From: Paenibacillus stellifer
GTDB lineage: Bacteria; Bacillota; Bacilli; Paenibacillales; Paenibacillaceae
Length of the DNA: 64,000 nt
Reading direction: 5' to 3'
Assembly (NCBI RefSeq): GCF_000758685.1
Contig: NZ_CP009286.1
Coordinates: 3,502,501-3,566,500, forward strand
Shown: piece by piece, positions 1 through 8,693 of the stretch
How positions within the stretch are numbered: the stretch's first letter is position 1
How the letters are laid out: every line of letters starts with the position of its first letter
Notes under the pieces: generated by a model
Databases searched by the model: none
The model's input: only the letters and a program-made list of their open reading frames with translations
Told to the model about the DNA's origin: nothing
Position numbers and translations under genes: made by a program

Positions 1-335
1 GCCGCAGCCGCCCAAAACGTACGCCCGAAGCAATCGTCGGAAGGCGTCTCCATCTCCTTCTGCCGATCATAGGCGAAGTTATTGTGGAAGCTTCCATCCC
101 TGTTCTGCGCCCAGAGGAGAAAAGAGGTGTAGATGTCGGCCAGAGCCTCCCACTCCCGGCGCTCATCATCGGGAACGCGCGGAATCCAGGCGATGCAGGC
201 CCACAGGGCCCGGGAGTTGTCGTCGGTGGTATACCCTTCATTACGCCGGGGGATACGCCCAATCGCATGCTCAAGCATACCGCAGCCGTCTGTAAGCCGT
301 TTCATATGTGCGAGACTGACGCTCTGCGTTTTCAC
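1..335 (-). CDS. Toroid-type carbohydrate-active protein, partial
   Basis: This is the N-terminal 111 codons of a minus-strand gene that runs off the left edge. I chose the GTG at 335 because a run of G-rich ribosome binding sequence (AAGGGGGG) lies just upstream, directly after the stop of the glycosyltransferase gene at 352, so the two are cotranscribed. The product contains a GYTTDDNSRAL stretch and several Trp-rich helices, as seen in alpha/alpha-toroid glycosyl hydrolase or transferase partners. The GT4 gene and DUF1861 gene upstream suggest a role in handling a mannan-like or other oligosaccharide. The exact activity cannot be told from the fragment. Confidence 0.6.
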   Translation of the reverse strand, partial: MKTQSVSLAHMKRLTDGCGMLEHAIGRIPRRNEGYTTDDNSRALWACIAWIPRVPDDERREWEALADIYTSFLLWAQNRDGSFHNNFAYDRQKEMETPSDDCFGRTFWAAA

Positions 336-351
336 CTGTAACCACCCCCCT

Positions 352-1509
352 TTAGTTCGCCCGAAGCAGCGGCGCCGCCAGCGAGCTGAACATATCCAGA
401 TGCAGACGGCCGACCGAAGGCCAGTTCATCGGAGCGCCAAGTGCAGCCATACTGTACTCAGTCTGCCGCAGATTGTCTTCATCACCCAGAATACGGCGCA
501 TGCCTTCAGACCATGAAGGGATGTCTCCAGGCTGGATCAGCAGCTCCGGGTAATCCGACAGCAGATCCTTCGCGTAGGCATACGGCGTACTCAGCACCGG
601 CCGGCCGAGGCCAACGGCATAAGCCAGCGTTCCGCTCGTAATCTGCTGAAGCCCCGGATAAGGAGTGACGTACAGGTCACAGGCAGACAGCAGTCCGGCC
701 AGCTCGTCTTCCTCAACATAGCGGTCGATCATAGCCACATTGTTCTCAAGTCCCAAATCCCGGACGAGAGTCTTCAGCTCCTCGCGATAGGATTCTCCCT
801 CCGCTTTTCGGACTTCCGGATGGGTCTGCCCCACAATCGTGTAGAGCGTCTCCGGAACCTCGCGAACGACATCCGGAAGCGATTTAATGATCGTTTCAAG
901 CCCTTTTCCCCTGCCCAGAAGGCCAAAGGTCATCAGGATCTTGTGTCCGTCCCATCCCATTGCCTTTCGGTATGCTTCCCGTCTTCCGGACAGCGGAGAA
1001 GGGGTTCCGTGAGGAACATATTGAATTTTGCCTAGAGGAATGCCGAAAGACCGGTTCAGGTATTCCTTCGCCTTCCGGTTCATGACGAGTATAAGATCGC
1101 TTCTGCGGGCGATTCTTTCCTGAATACTGAAATAAGGTTCTTCCGGCTTCTCGAACACCGTGTGAAAGGTTACGGCAAGCGGCTTGTCCAGATTCTCCAC
1201 GAGATCCAGGACGTAGGAACCGGCTTCTCCTCCAAAAATGCCGAATTCATGCTGGAGCGACACAACGCCGATATCGCTTCCGTTCAGGCGTTCGGCCAGC
1301 TTTTTGTAAGCAGCCCGCTTGTCCTTGGGGACCTCATATACATCCGGATCGTTGTAGGCGATCAAGCTGCCGCCCGGTTTGATGGTGAAGACCGGATCTT
1401 TTCCTTTCCATCCTTTTGCCTGGCTGATACTCTGCCGAAGATGGTGAGTGTACGTGGCAATACCGCACTTTTGCGGCACGTAGGTTCCGATATAAGCTAT
1501 GCGAGTCAT
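352..1509 (-). CDS. GT4-family glycosyltransferase
   Basis: A 385-residue GT-B fold glycosyltransferase. The N-terminal half opens with MTRIAYIGTYVPQKCGIATY, a typical first Rossmann strand and Gly-rich loop, and the C-terminal half has the nucleotide-sugar region ending in SGTLAYAVGLGRPVLSTPY. The usual EX7E of GT4 enzymes is replaced there by a Gln-rich version, which I have seen in the mannosyltransferase-like branch. An upstream in-frame extension exists, but ATG 1509 has AGGAGG eight to ten bases before it. The gene lies between a DUF1861 gene (upstream) and a toroid-type partner (17 bases downstream), so an oligosaccharide-processing operon is likely. Sugar donor and acceptor are unknown. 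Confidence 0.8.
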   Translation of the reverse strand: MTRIAYIGTYVPQKCGIATYTHHLRQSISQAKGWKGKDPVFTIKPGGSLIAYNDPDVYEVPKDKRAAYKKLAERLNGSDIGVVSLQHEFGIFGGEAGSYVLDLVENLDKPLAVTFHTVFEKPEEPYFSIQERIARRSDLILVMNRKAKEYLNRSFGIPLGKIQYVPHGTPSPLSGRREAYRKAMGWDGHKILMTFGLLGRGKGLETIIKSLPDVVREVPETLYTIVGQTHPEVRKAEGESYREELKTLVRDLGLENNVAMIDRYVEEDELAGLLSACDLYVTPYPGLQQITSGTLAYAVGLGRPVLSTPYAYAKDLLSDYPELLIQPGDIPSWSEGMRRILGDEDNLRQTEYSMAALGAPMNWPSVGRLHLDMFSSLAAPLLRAN

Positions 1510-1634
1510 TCTATCCAGCCTCCTCTTATATTTGATGACTACGGTGCAAATGGGGTAGATGGAACTACAGCTCTTTACCTCATACCTATAATTTAAACCA
1601 GTTTTGCATTTTTCCAACAAAATGATGCCTTAGT

Positions 1635-2612
1635 CTAGATATGCACAGGCGTAATGACAGACCGGTCAAGGGCCTCAAGCCGCAAGAACGGGTCCGGAAT
1701 CTTCAGACAGTGTGCCTCCGCATCGCTGATTCCCGCATACAGAATTGCGGTGCCGTCATCGCTGCGGACAAGTCCGCCGCTGAACACAACATCGGTCAGA
1801 TCGGGCCGCTTGGCGGGTCCGAGATCGAAGTTGCTCCGAACCGCAATGACCTCGATATCCGTAAAGGCCCCAGTATCCGGGTCCAGCGCGAAGACCATCG
1901 GATAGTAACCCCGATTACCGTCCTTATCGAATCTCGCAATATGCCCCAGTACGCCGATAAGCCCGTTTGCGAGCATGCGCGCCTCATTGACGCCGCCCCA
2001 TTCGGTCTCGATGAACTGCTCCTCCAGAAGCGGAGCCTCCGCAATCAGCTCGACCGTCAGCTCTTCAAGAGAACGAACAATGACGAAGCCGATCTTGCCG
2101 CGGCCCCCTTTCACGCCCTGCGGACGAGTAAAGACACCGATCCGGCCATCGTTCAGCTCAACAAGACGAAGATCCTTCATTCCGTCCGGCCCGACAAAGA
2201 AAGGCATGAGCATGCGTACAGATGATCCCCGGTAGAAGACGGTCCGCCACAGGAGAGCGCCAGGCACCGCAGGGTTCGTGAACGTCTGCACACCGCCCAG
2301 CACAAGCTCGCCTCCAATGCAGCTGAAGAACGGGTCCTGCATCGGGAAGACGGGCCCGTCTTCCATAGGCGTCCAGACTCCGTTCCGTTCGTTGAAGAAG
2401 ACGATGTTGGATTCCTCGCTGTCTCTTTCCTCGACTCTGCCCGCGATCGTCCATTCTCCTTCATCCTTAAAAGGGGCGGTGATGTTATACACATCCCTTC
2501 CGTCCACACTGTTAAACTTCAGCTTCTGCTTGTCCAGCACACGCATTTTCTTGACATGAAAATCCTGCAGCAGAATGTCACAAGTCAATCCGGTACGTCT
2601 GACTCTCAGCAT
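1635..2612 (-). CDS. DUF1861 family protein (glycosidase-like beta-propeller)
   Basis: A 325-residue soluble protein with no signal peptide. It matches the DUF1861 family by its repeated beta-strand blocks with GGELVLGGVQTF, DGRIGVFTRPQG and the C-terminal FSGGLVRSDDGTAILYAG; these resemble the blades of five-bladed propeller glycosidases and phosphorylases such as GH130. The ATG at 2612 has GGAGGGGA just upstream. It is probably the first gene of the glycosyltransferase unit, with about 125 bases to the next gene. The family has no established reaction that I can state; action on manno-oligosaccharides is an inference from the fold resemblance and neighbours. Confidence 0.75.
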   Translation of the reverse strand: MLRVRRTGLTCDILLQDFHVKKMRVLDKQKLKFNSVDGRDVYNITAPFKDEGEWTIAGRVEERDSEESNIVFFNERNGVWTPMEDGPVFPMQDPFFSCIGGELVLGGVQTFTNPAVPGALLWRTVFYRGSSVRMLMPFFVGPDGMKDLRLVELNDGRIGVFTRPQGVKGGRGKIGFVIVRSLEELTVELIAEAPLLEEQFIETEWGGVNEARMLANGLIGVLGHIARFDKDGNRGYYPMVFALDPDTGAFTDIEVIAVRSNFDLGPAKRPDLTDVVFSGGLVRSDDGTAILYAGISDAEAHCLKIPDPFLRLEALDRSVITPVHI

Positions 2613-2856
2613 AGCTCTTCCCCTCCATGTTGATAGCTGTATGGTCGTCGCTTGATGTCCCTTGGAATCATTACTCTTTTACCCCAGGTGCCTTAAAATG
2701 AAATCATTATAGTCTTCCATACCCGTTTTATGAAAAATGAAATGTTTATTTTTGTAATTTTTATTAATTTTCATGAAACATGATGATTTTCTTAAATTGA
2801 TGTGCTACGATACCCCTAATTTGAACAAAACGGTTAAATGGAGGTTGTTAACAACT

Positions 2857-4266
2857 ATGTCTGCTAAGGCGGTAAAAGCGGAGATTCCTTCGGACGGCAA
2901 ATCGATGAATCTCGCGCGGCTTACATGGCCTATCTTTCTGGAAGTCTTTCTGTTTATGCTGATGGGTAGTGTCGATACATTTATGCTCAGTTCGGTATCC
3001 GACGATGCCGTTTCGGGTGTCGGCGCAGCCAACCAGATCATTACAGTCGCGATTATCATCCTTGAAGTCATTGGCAACGGGGCGGCAATCGTAGTGGCTC
3101 AGTATCTGGGTTCTAAAAAACCGGCTGAAGCCGCACAGGTGACGGGCAACGCTATTACGCTGAATTTGACCGTCGGTCTGGTGCTGAGCGTCGTGCTGCT
3201 TCTCCTCGGAAAAAGTATTTTGGGCATTCTGCATGTGGAAGGCGACATTCTGGCCTATGCCAGTTCATATTTGCATATCGTGGGCGGTGCCATTTTCCTT
3301 CAGGCGCTGATCAATGCGCTGGCCGCAACCATCCGGACCCACGGTTTTACCAAAGAGACCATGGCTGTCTCTTTTCTGATGAACATCATTCATGTGATCG
3401 GCAACTATGCACTTATTTTCGGCCATTTCGGCCTGCCGGCGCTGGGCGTGGAAGGTGCAGCAATCTCGACGATCGGCAGCCGGCTGATCTGTCTGCTTAT
3501 CTTCTTCTGGCTGCTGTACCGGATCATGGAGGTCCGGGTCGCCTGGACGTATTATGTACATCTCTCGAAGAATTTTGTGCTCAAAATACTGCGGATCGGC
3601 ATTCCGGCAGCGATGGAATCGCTCTTGTATCAAACATGCCAGCTCGTCTTCACGATGTATGTAACGTATTTGGGCGCGGAAGCGATGGCTACCCGCCAAT
3701 ATGCGCTCAATATTTCGAATTATATCTACCTGTTCAGCATGGCAGTCGCCGTAGGCACCTCCATTATTGTGGGGCATTTAATCGGCGCCAAGCGCCAGAA
3801 TGAAGCATTCAGCCGGGTAAGATCCAGTGTGAAAGGCGCGCTGCTTGTAACGGTTCTGATCGACATCATCGTCATCCTGTTCCGCGAGCCGCTTATGGGA
3901 ATCTTCACCGACAATCCGGACATTATCCGCATGGGCGCTCAGGTTCTGCTCCTCAGCCTTCTGCTCGAAACGGGCCGTACCGTCAATATGATCGTGATCG
4001 GTTCGCTCCGGGCCGCAGGGGACGCCAAGCTTCCGGTATATATGGGCATTTTGTCCATGGTCTGCATGAGCCTGCCTGTCGGTTATTTGTTCGTCTTCCA
4101 CCTGCACTTGGGACTGATCGGCATATGGCTGGCTATCGCTCTGGATGAGTGGACCCGAGCGGTCATCATGCTGTTCCGCTGGAGAAGCCGGGCCTGGGAG
4201 CGGTACTCCCTCGTTGATCATGAAGGCGCCAAGGCCGTACCAGCCACCGCTACTGCAGCCCAATAA
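2857..4266 (+). CDS. MATE family efflux transporter
   Basis: A 469-residue polytopic membrane protein with about twelve hydrophobic segments and two homologous halves, the layout of the MatE/NorM multidrug and toxin extrusion family (cation-coupled drug or metabolite antiport). The first half begins NLARLTWPIFLEVFLFMLMG and the second is centred on the ILRIGIPAAMESLLYQTCQ block, both typical of the family. The frame is open from 2773, but ATG 2857 with GGAGG upstream (long spacing of about twelve bases) fits the family's N-terminus better. It is a single gene, divergent from DUF1861, followed by a GC-rich hairpin. Substrate unknown. Confidence 0.88.
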   Translation: MSAKAVKAEIPSDGKSMNLARLTWPIFLEVFLFMLMGSVDTFMLSSVSDDAVSGVGAANQIITVAIIILEVIGNGAAIVVAQYLGSKKPAEAAQVTGNAITLNLTVGLVLSVVLLLLGKSILGILHVEGDILAYASSYLHIVGGAIFLQALINALAATIRTHGFTKETMAVSFLMNIIHVIGNYALIFGHFGLPALGVEGAAISTIGSRLICLLIFFWLLYRIMEVRVAWTYYVHLSKNFVLKILRIGIPAAMESLLYQTCQLVFTMYVTYLGAEAMATRQYALNISNYIYLFSMAVAVGTSIIVGHLIGAKRQNEAFSRVRSSVKGALLVTVLIDIIVILFREPLMGIFTDNPDIIRMGAQVLLLSLLLETGRTVNMIVIGSLRAAGDAKLPVYMGILSMVCMSLPVGYLFVFHLHLGLIGIWLAIALDEWTRAVIMLFRWRSRAWERYSLVDHEGAKAVPATATAAQ

Positions 4267-4283
4267 TTGATTCGAAACGAAGT

Positions 4284-4321
4284 AACGCCCCTGCGGTTAT
4301 CATACTGTCCGCGGGGGCGTT
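4284..4321 (+). terminator. Hairpin after the MATE gene
   Basis: Inverted repeat AACGCCCCTGCGG and CCGCGGGGGCGTT with a 12-base loop, 18 bases after the stop codon. No clean T-run follows, so termination is likely but not certain. Confidence 0.6.
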
Positions 4322-4354
4322 CCTGTACTTATATAATATTTGCTGCACAGTAAA

Positions 4355-4397
4355 AAGCCTGCCGGCAACCTCTCAATTGAGAGGAGCCGGCAGGCTT
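4355..4397 (-). terminator. Intrinsic terminator of the lipoprotein gene
   Basis: A long stem AAGCCTGCCGGC / GCCGGCAGGCTT with an inner hairpin (CCTCTCAATTGAGAGG). Five A on the plus strand form the T-tract for minus-strand transcripts of the lipoprotein gene. Confidence 0.85.
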
Positions 4398-4419
4398 ATT
4401 CGTTCGGTTACCCGAAAAA

Positions 4420-4998
4420 TTATTGTGCGGAAGTTGTTCCTGTTACTTTGCCTTCGATCTTGGCTGTCTTCTGAACATCAGCATTCGCGAAAGTCAGGTT
4501 GCCGTCGATAGTAGCGTTGTTGAACAGGTTGAAGCCGTTAGCTTCTACAAATACGTCGCCCTTAACCGTTCCGCCTTGAATGCGGAGGTTCTCACTCTTA
4601 ACCGTCAGCTTCGGAACAGTCAGTGTGTACTGAGCCGTTACGTTATGATCAGCATCTTGTGCATACAGCGCGATTTTGCGGTAGATGTCCTTGGAAGTAT
4701 CATTCTTGTCATGGAATTCGCCAGCTACGGTAACTTCACCGTCAACTGTCAGATCGTTCAGAACAGCGATGATCCATGTTCCGCTTTCACTTACAGCTGT
4801 CTTGAAAGCATCACCCTGGTTCACGATGGAAGCAGTTGTCGTTGCGTCAGCTGCAGCGGATGCAGCAGGAGCAGTCGAAGCTGCTGCACTTGATGCAGGA
4901 GCGGCAGACTCAGAAGCGCTGTTATTGTTGTTCGATCCACATCCGGACAGAAGAGCTGCGGCAAGTCCGGCTACCAGAAAACCTTTTACTACTTTCAT
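4420..4998 (-). CDS. Secreted lipoprotein, beta-solenoid-like, unknown function
   Basis: A 192-residue protein with a lipoprotein signal: positive MKVVK, hydrophobic stretch and lipobox LLSGC with the lipidated Cys at residue 20. A low-complexity Asn/Ser/Ala linker follows to about residue 55. The rest consists of short alternating strands (LTVKSENLRIQGGTVKGDV, FNLFNNATIDGNLTFANADV) like the turns of polymer-forming or bactofilin-like solenoids. It should be anchored on the outer face of the membrane. The gene stands alone, with its own terminator and a G-rich ribosome binding site. I do not recognise a function. Confidence 0.75.
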   Translation of the reverse strand: MKVVKGFLVAGLAAALLSGCGSNNNNSASESAAPASSAAASTAPAASAAADATTTASIVNQGDAFKTAVSESGTWIIAVLNDLTVDGEVTVAGEFHDKNDTSKDIYRKIALYAQDADHNVTAQYTLTVPKLTVKSENLRIQGGTVKGDVFVEANGFNLFNNATIDGNLTFANADVQKTAKIEGKVTGTTSAQ

Positions 4999-5158
4999 TT
5001 TCCTTAACCCCCTAATTTGTTTCTACCAAAAATTATATATAAAACTTAAAGAAAATCAAGTGATTTATTTCACTTAAGCGTTTTAACTTTCTAATTTTCT
5101 CCTGATTTCATGCATCATCAATAAAGAAAATTTATAGTTTTAGCCATTTTTCCAAAAT

Positions 5159-5713
5159 TTAGTACCCTGAAATCAGAAGAGGTTTCTTGGCATCGATGAT
5201 AATCGACACCATTCCGAGCGAATTTCGGCTGTTTCTCGTATCGAACCGGAAGGAGCGTCCGATCTTTCCATCCTGCTCATTCCAGTAGCTATAGTGAAAT
5301 ATCCCCGATTCGTCGCAGTACTCCAGCAGCTCCACATGGAAACCCGCCTGTTCGAATACCTTACTGAAGCTGGCGTAGTCGTATACGATTTTGTGGGAGT
5401 ATGCAGGATGGTCCACAGGGCCGGGGCCGCCGACTTGAACGATGCGCTGGTATGCCTCATTCCGGAAATTGACATCCGGTACAGCGCAGCGGATGTAGCC
5501 GCCCGGCTGCAAGTAATCATAACAATTCCGGGCAGCCGCAATCCCCTCTTCAAGCGTCATATGCTCCCACACATGCTCAGCCAGCATGGCCTCAATGCTG
5601 TTCTCTGAATAATCTCTGGCAAAATGGCTGCGCTCCAAAACGTTAAGCTGCTCTTCTTGTGTGCTGATCCAGCCCATCTGTGTCGTATTCCCCGCTCCAA
5701 TGATGATCTTCAT
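5159..5713 (-). CDS. Class I SAM-dependent methyltransferase-like protein
   Basis: A 184-residue protein. The N-terminal IIIGAGNTTQMGWISTQ is a short version of the SAM-binding motif I, followed by SIEAMLAEHVWEHMTLEEG and YLQPGGYIRCAVPD, the acidic loop and post-motif strands of methyltransferase domain 11. I chose ATG 5713 because it overlaps the pncB stop codon (ATGA), showing translational coupling; the frame is open further upstream but inside pncB. It closes the NAD salvage operon. Substrate unknown: it may methylate a nicotinate-derived compound, or simply be a passenger. The short length (usual domain about 200 or more) leaves some doubt over activity. Confidence 0.7.
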   Translation of the reverse strand: MKIIIGAGNTTQMGWISTQEEQLNVLERSHFARDYSENSIEAMLAEHVWEHMTLEEGIAAARNCYDYLQPGGYIRCAVPDVNFRNEAYQRIVQVGGPGPVDHPAYSHKIVYDYASFSKVFEQAGFHVELLEYCDESGIFHYSYWNEQDGKIGRSFRFDTRNSRNSLGMVSIIIDAKKPLLISGY

Positions 5714-7188
5714 TTCTTCTGCACGACCTTCTTCTTCACTTCCTCGATCATTGCCATTTTGTTGTTCCAGCACTCCTGGCTGAGATCGACCGGATACTCC
5801 TCGGCATTCAGCGTCCGCTTGTACTCATCCCACAGCTGATTCAGATTGTCCCTGGCGAATGACTGAATCTGTTGAATCGGCGGCAGCTCATAGACCAGCT
5901 TCCCGCTCTCAAAGATCGGCTTGTGCAGCTCGCGGGCTTCAAAGTTCGCTACGAACTTGGCGATATAGGTATGAACAGGATGAAACATCTTTAAATGCTC
6001 TTCGTCCTGCGGACGCTCATGGGCAAGCGCGATGTAATCTCCTTCCGATTTGCCGCTGCCCTTGTTGATGATACGGTACACTCTCTTAAGACCGGGCGTC
6101 GTAATCTTCTCCGGGTTGGCGCTGATTTTGATCGTATCCTTCATCTTCCCGTTCTCGTCTTCGATCGCGATCAGCTTGTAGACGGCCCCGAGCGCCGGCT
6201 GGTCGTAAGCGGTGATCAGCTTCGTGCCGATTCCCCATACGTCGATCCGCGCACCCTGCATTTTGAGGTTCAGAATCGTCGCTTCGTCGAGATCGTTGGT
6301 AGCGTATATTTTGGCATCCGTAAATCCGGCTTCATCCAGCAGCTTGCGGGCTTCCTTCGAGAGATAGGCCAGGTCTCCGCTGTCCAGACGTATTCCTTTG
6401 AACGATATCCTGTCACCCATCTCCGAAGCCACACGGATGGCAGCCGGAACGCCCGATTTGAGCGTATCATAAGTATCGACAAGGAAGACGCAGTCCGTAT
6501 GAGTCTCCGCATATTTGCGGAATGCGGTGTAATCGTCGGAATAAGCCTGCACCATCGCATGGGCGTGCGTACCTACCGTCGGGATGCCGAACAGCTTGCC
6601 GGCGCGGACATTGGACGTGGATTCGAAGCCGCCGACGTATGCCGCCCTCGCTCCCCAAATCGCGGCATCCATCTCCTGCGCTCTCCGGGTTCCGAATTCC
6701 ATTGTCAGCGCGTTTCCGGTCACCTGTTTGACCCGCGAAGCCTTGGTGGCAATCAGCGTCTGATAATTGATGATATTAAGAAGAGCGGTCTCGATCAGCT
6801 GCGCCTCCGCCAGCGGCGCCTCCACGCGCAGAATCGGTTCGTTAGGAAATACCAGTTCCCCTTCGCGCATGGAAGCCAGCGTACCGGTGAACGAAAGGCC
6901 TTTCAGATAAGCCAGGAATTCGTCGCTGTACCCGTCCTCTTTGAGATAGTCCAAATCACTGTCCGAGAAACGGAACTGCTCCAGATAACGCACGACCCGC
7001 TCCAGCCCGGCGAATACGGCGTACCCGTTGCTGAATGGCAGCTTGCGGAAATAGGCTTCGAAGACAGCCTTGCGGTTGTGGATGTTGTCTCTCCAATAGG
7101 TCTCTACCATGTTGATTTGATATTTATCGGTATGAAGTGTCAGGCTGTCATCGGGAAAAGGATAGGTCATCTGTGTCTTCTGTGTCAT
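5710..7188 (-). CDS. pncB: Nicotinate phosphoribosyltransferase
   Basis: A 492-residue enzyme that converts nicotinate and PRPP to nicotinate mononucleotide, the entry step of NAD salvage. Family signatures are clear: the N-terminal LTLHTDKYQINMVETYW, the substrate region FGTRRAQEMDAAIWGARAAY, GTHAHAMVQAY, VDTYDTLKSGVPAAI and the GIRLDSGDLAYLSKEAR loop that binds the phosphoribosyl moiety. Length agrees with the Gram-positive type. ATG 7188 has AAGGAGGAG upstream. It lies 21 bases after the nicotinamidase gene, which makes its substrate, and overlaps the methyltransferase gene by four bases. Confidence 0.95.
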   Translation of the reverse strand: MTQKTQMTYPFPDDSLTLHTDKYQINMVETYWRDNIHNRKAVFEAYFRKLPFSNGYAVFAGLERVVRYLEQFRFSDSDLDYLKEDGYSDEFLAYLKGLSFTGTLASMREGELVFPNEPILRVEAPLAEAQLIETALLNIINYQTLIATKASRVKQVTGNALTMEFGTRRAQEMDAAIWGARAAYVGGFESTSNVRAGKLFGIPTVGTHAHAMVQAYSDDYTAFRKYAETHTDCVFLVDTYDTLKSGVPAAIRVASEMGDRISFKGIRLDSGDLAYLSKEARKLLDEAGFTDAKIYATNDLDEATILNLKMQGARIDVWGIGTKLITAYDQPALGAVYKLIAIEDENGKMKDTIKISANPEKITTPGLKRVYRIINKGSGKSEGDYIALAHERPQDEEHLKMFHPVHTYIAKFVANFEARELHKPIFESGKLVYELPPIQQIQSFARDNLNQLWDEYKRTLNAEEYPVDLSQECWNNKMAMIEEVKKKVVQKK

Positions 7189-7209
7189 GTGTATCTCCTC
7201 CTTATGAAG

Positions 7210-7773
7210 TTATCGAATTTCTGCGCCGAGCGACCCGGGAAAATGGCGCAGCGCCCAGAGATGTCCTTCAGCGTCGAAGCTGGCTACCGCGTCCCGGTAC
7301 ACGATAATGCGAAAGCCCTTGTTGTACGCGTCCACAGCCGTGTGCAGCACACAGATATCGGTACAGACACCCACAAGATGCACTTCCTCAATGCCCGCCG
7401 CCCGAAGCCGAAGCTCCAGATCGGTACCCGTGAACGCGCTGTACCGCGTCTTGTCCATGTAATATACCAGCGGATTGCTCCGGTTCTCCTCGTACACATT
7501 TTTTAGCGTACCGTACAGGTCTCTTCCCTTCGTACCGGCGATATTATGCGGCGGGAACAGCCGGTTCTCCGGATGATTCAGATCCGCCGGATCGTGCCGG
7601 TCGATCGCGAACACGACCAGGTCACCGCCGTCGATAAACTCCCGTGTAATCTCTACCAGCCGCGATTCGATGGCCTGGCCCGGCTTGCCGCAGGTCAATG
7701 CCCCGTCATCCGCCACAAAATCCACCGTATAGTCGATGTTAATCAGCGCTCTCTTTGGCTGCTTCTCCGTCAT
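7210..7773 (-). CDS. pncA: Nicotinamidase (isochorismatase fold)
   Basis: A 187-residue cysteine hydrolase expected to deamidate nicotinamide to nicotinate for pncB. The catalytic triad can be placed: Asp in NIDYTVDF near the N-terminus, Lys in MDKTRYSAF, and the nucleophile Cys in GVCTDICVLHTA. The metal-site residues are in AIDRHDPADLNHPENRLFPPH. A GGGAGG ribosome binding site precedes ATG 7773. It sits between a Nudix/NrtR-type regulator and pncB, which supports the nicotinamidase assignment over other isochorismatase-family activities. Confidence 0.92.
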   Translation of the reverse strand: MTEKQPKRALINIDYTVDFVADDGALTCGKPGQAIESRLVEITREFIDGGDLVVFAIDRHDPADLNHPENRLFPPHNIAGTKGRDLYGTLKNVYEENRSNPLVYYMDKTRYSAFTGTDLELRLRAAGIEEVHLVGVCTDICVLHTAVDAYNKGFRIIVYRDAVASFDAEGHLWALRHFPGSLGAEIR

Positions 7774-7832
7774 AGGTAACGCCTCCCTTTATACTTCTAT
7801 ACTTCGACCTATCCATGCTTCCTGTGAATTAA

Positions 7833-8609
7833 TTAGTAACGGTCGCTGTAAATGGAATGGTGAAACCCGGCTTCCACAAAATGGTACAGCTGCGTCGGCC
7901 TCCGCGAGGTCCGGTTGGTCTTCTTGTCGCCCGCCTTCTCGATGAATGGAAAGGATTTGATCTTCCGGGCAAAAGCCGCATCCAGCGCGACATACGGTTG
8001 ATCCGTTACCGTCTTCAGCACGGCCTGAAGCTCCGAGTAGGTGAATTCCTCCGGCAGAAACTCCCGGGCCGCCGTTGTCTGCAACAGATCACGGGTTATG
8101 ACGCCGATCGCGTCTCTGATAATCGTCTCGTGGTCAAAAGCCAGATCAAGCTCAAACACGTCTTTTACGGAAAAAAGCTCAACCGCGTCGGCATCGTCAT
8201 TCGCCTGCCGCCCTGCGAGCTTGTGCTCCGGAACGATGGCGTAATGCGCATTCGTGATCATCCATCCGCGCGGGTCTCTCCCCGGTGTATCGTATACGCC
8301 GAAATGCTTAAGGTGAATGTCCTCTACGCCCGTCTCCTCGCTCAGTTCCCTGAGCGCCGATTGATAAGCCGTTTCGTCGGGTGCCACGAACCCGCCGGGC
8401 AGCGCCCATTTGCCTGCCTCGATATTCGGCTTGCCTTCGCTGTTCAGCATGCTCCGGCGGATCAGCATCATCTTCAAATCCATCAGCGGCGGCTTGTATT
8501 CCTCGTCCCGTGTGGACAGAATCGTGAATACTGCAATATCCGCTGTATACCCGTCTGGCGTCCGGTACTTCTTCACATCGTACTGCTGCAAAGCCTCTTC
8601 GTTCGACAT
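7833..8609 (-). CDS. NrtR-like Nudix regulator of NAD metabolism
   Basis: A 258-residue protein with an N-terminal Nudix domain and a C-terminal winged-helix-like domain. The Nudix box is complete: GGFVAPDETAYQSALRELSE followed by ETGV fits GX5EX7REUXEEXGU. The C-terminal part (FTYSELQAVLKTVTDQPYVA and RRPTQLYHF) is what NrtR repressors have after the Nudix fold; NrtR senses ADP-ribose-type NAD metabolites and represses NAD genes. An intact box means hydrolysis is also possible. ATG 8609 has AGGGAG eight bases upstream; a TTG 21 bases earlier is an alternative. It heads the pncA-pncB operon and has a palindrome in its promoter region. Confidence 0.78.
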   Translation of the reverse strand: MSNEEALQQYDVKKYRTPDGYTADIAVFTILSTRDEEYKPPLMDLKMMLIRRSMLNSEGKPNIEAGKWALPGGFVAPDETAYQSALRELSEETGVEDIHLKHFGVYDTPGRDPRGWMITNAHYAIVPEHKLAGRQANDDADAVELFSVKDVFELDLAFDHETIIRDAIGVITRDLLQTTAAREFLPEEFTYSELQAVLKTVTDQPYVALDAAFARKIKSFPFIEKAGDKKTNRTSRRPTQLYHFVEAGFHHSIYSDRY

Positions 8610-8642
8610 ATCCTCCACTCCCTGTCTCAACTTGATATTTAT

Positions 8643-8664
8643 TTAACAATTATCATTTTGTTAA
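8643..8664. promoter_or_regulatory. Candidate operator of the NAD salvage operon
   Basis: Inverted repeat TTAACAA / TTGTTAA separated by eight bases, in an AT-rich promoter region 34 to 55 bases upstream of the Nudix regulator gene. Its place suggests an autoregulatory site of the NrtR-like protein; the binding protein is inferred, not shown. Confidence 0.45.
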
Positions 8665-8693
8665 TTATATAATATTGGAAAGAGACGCCGCTG

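Noticed and set aside
5995..7506. A 503-codon open frame on the plus strand opposite pncB and pncA
   Set aside because: It is the antisense shadow of two well-supported enzymes; the translation is Arg/His/Gln-rich with no recognisable motif.
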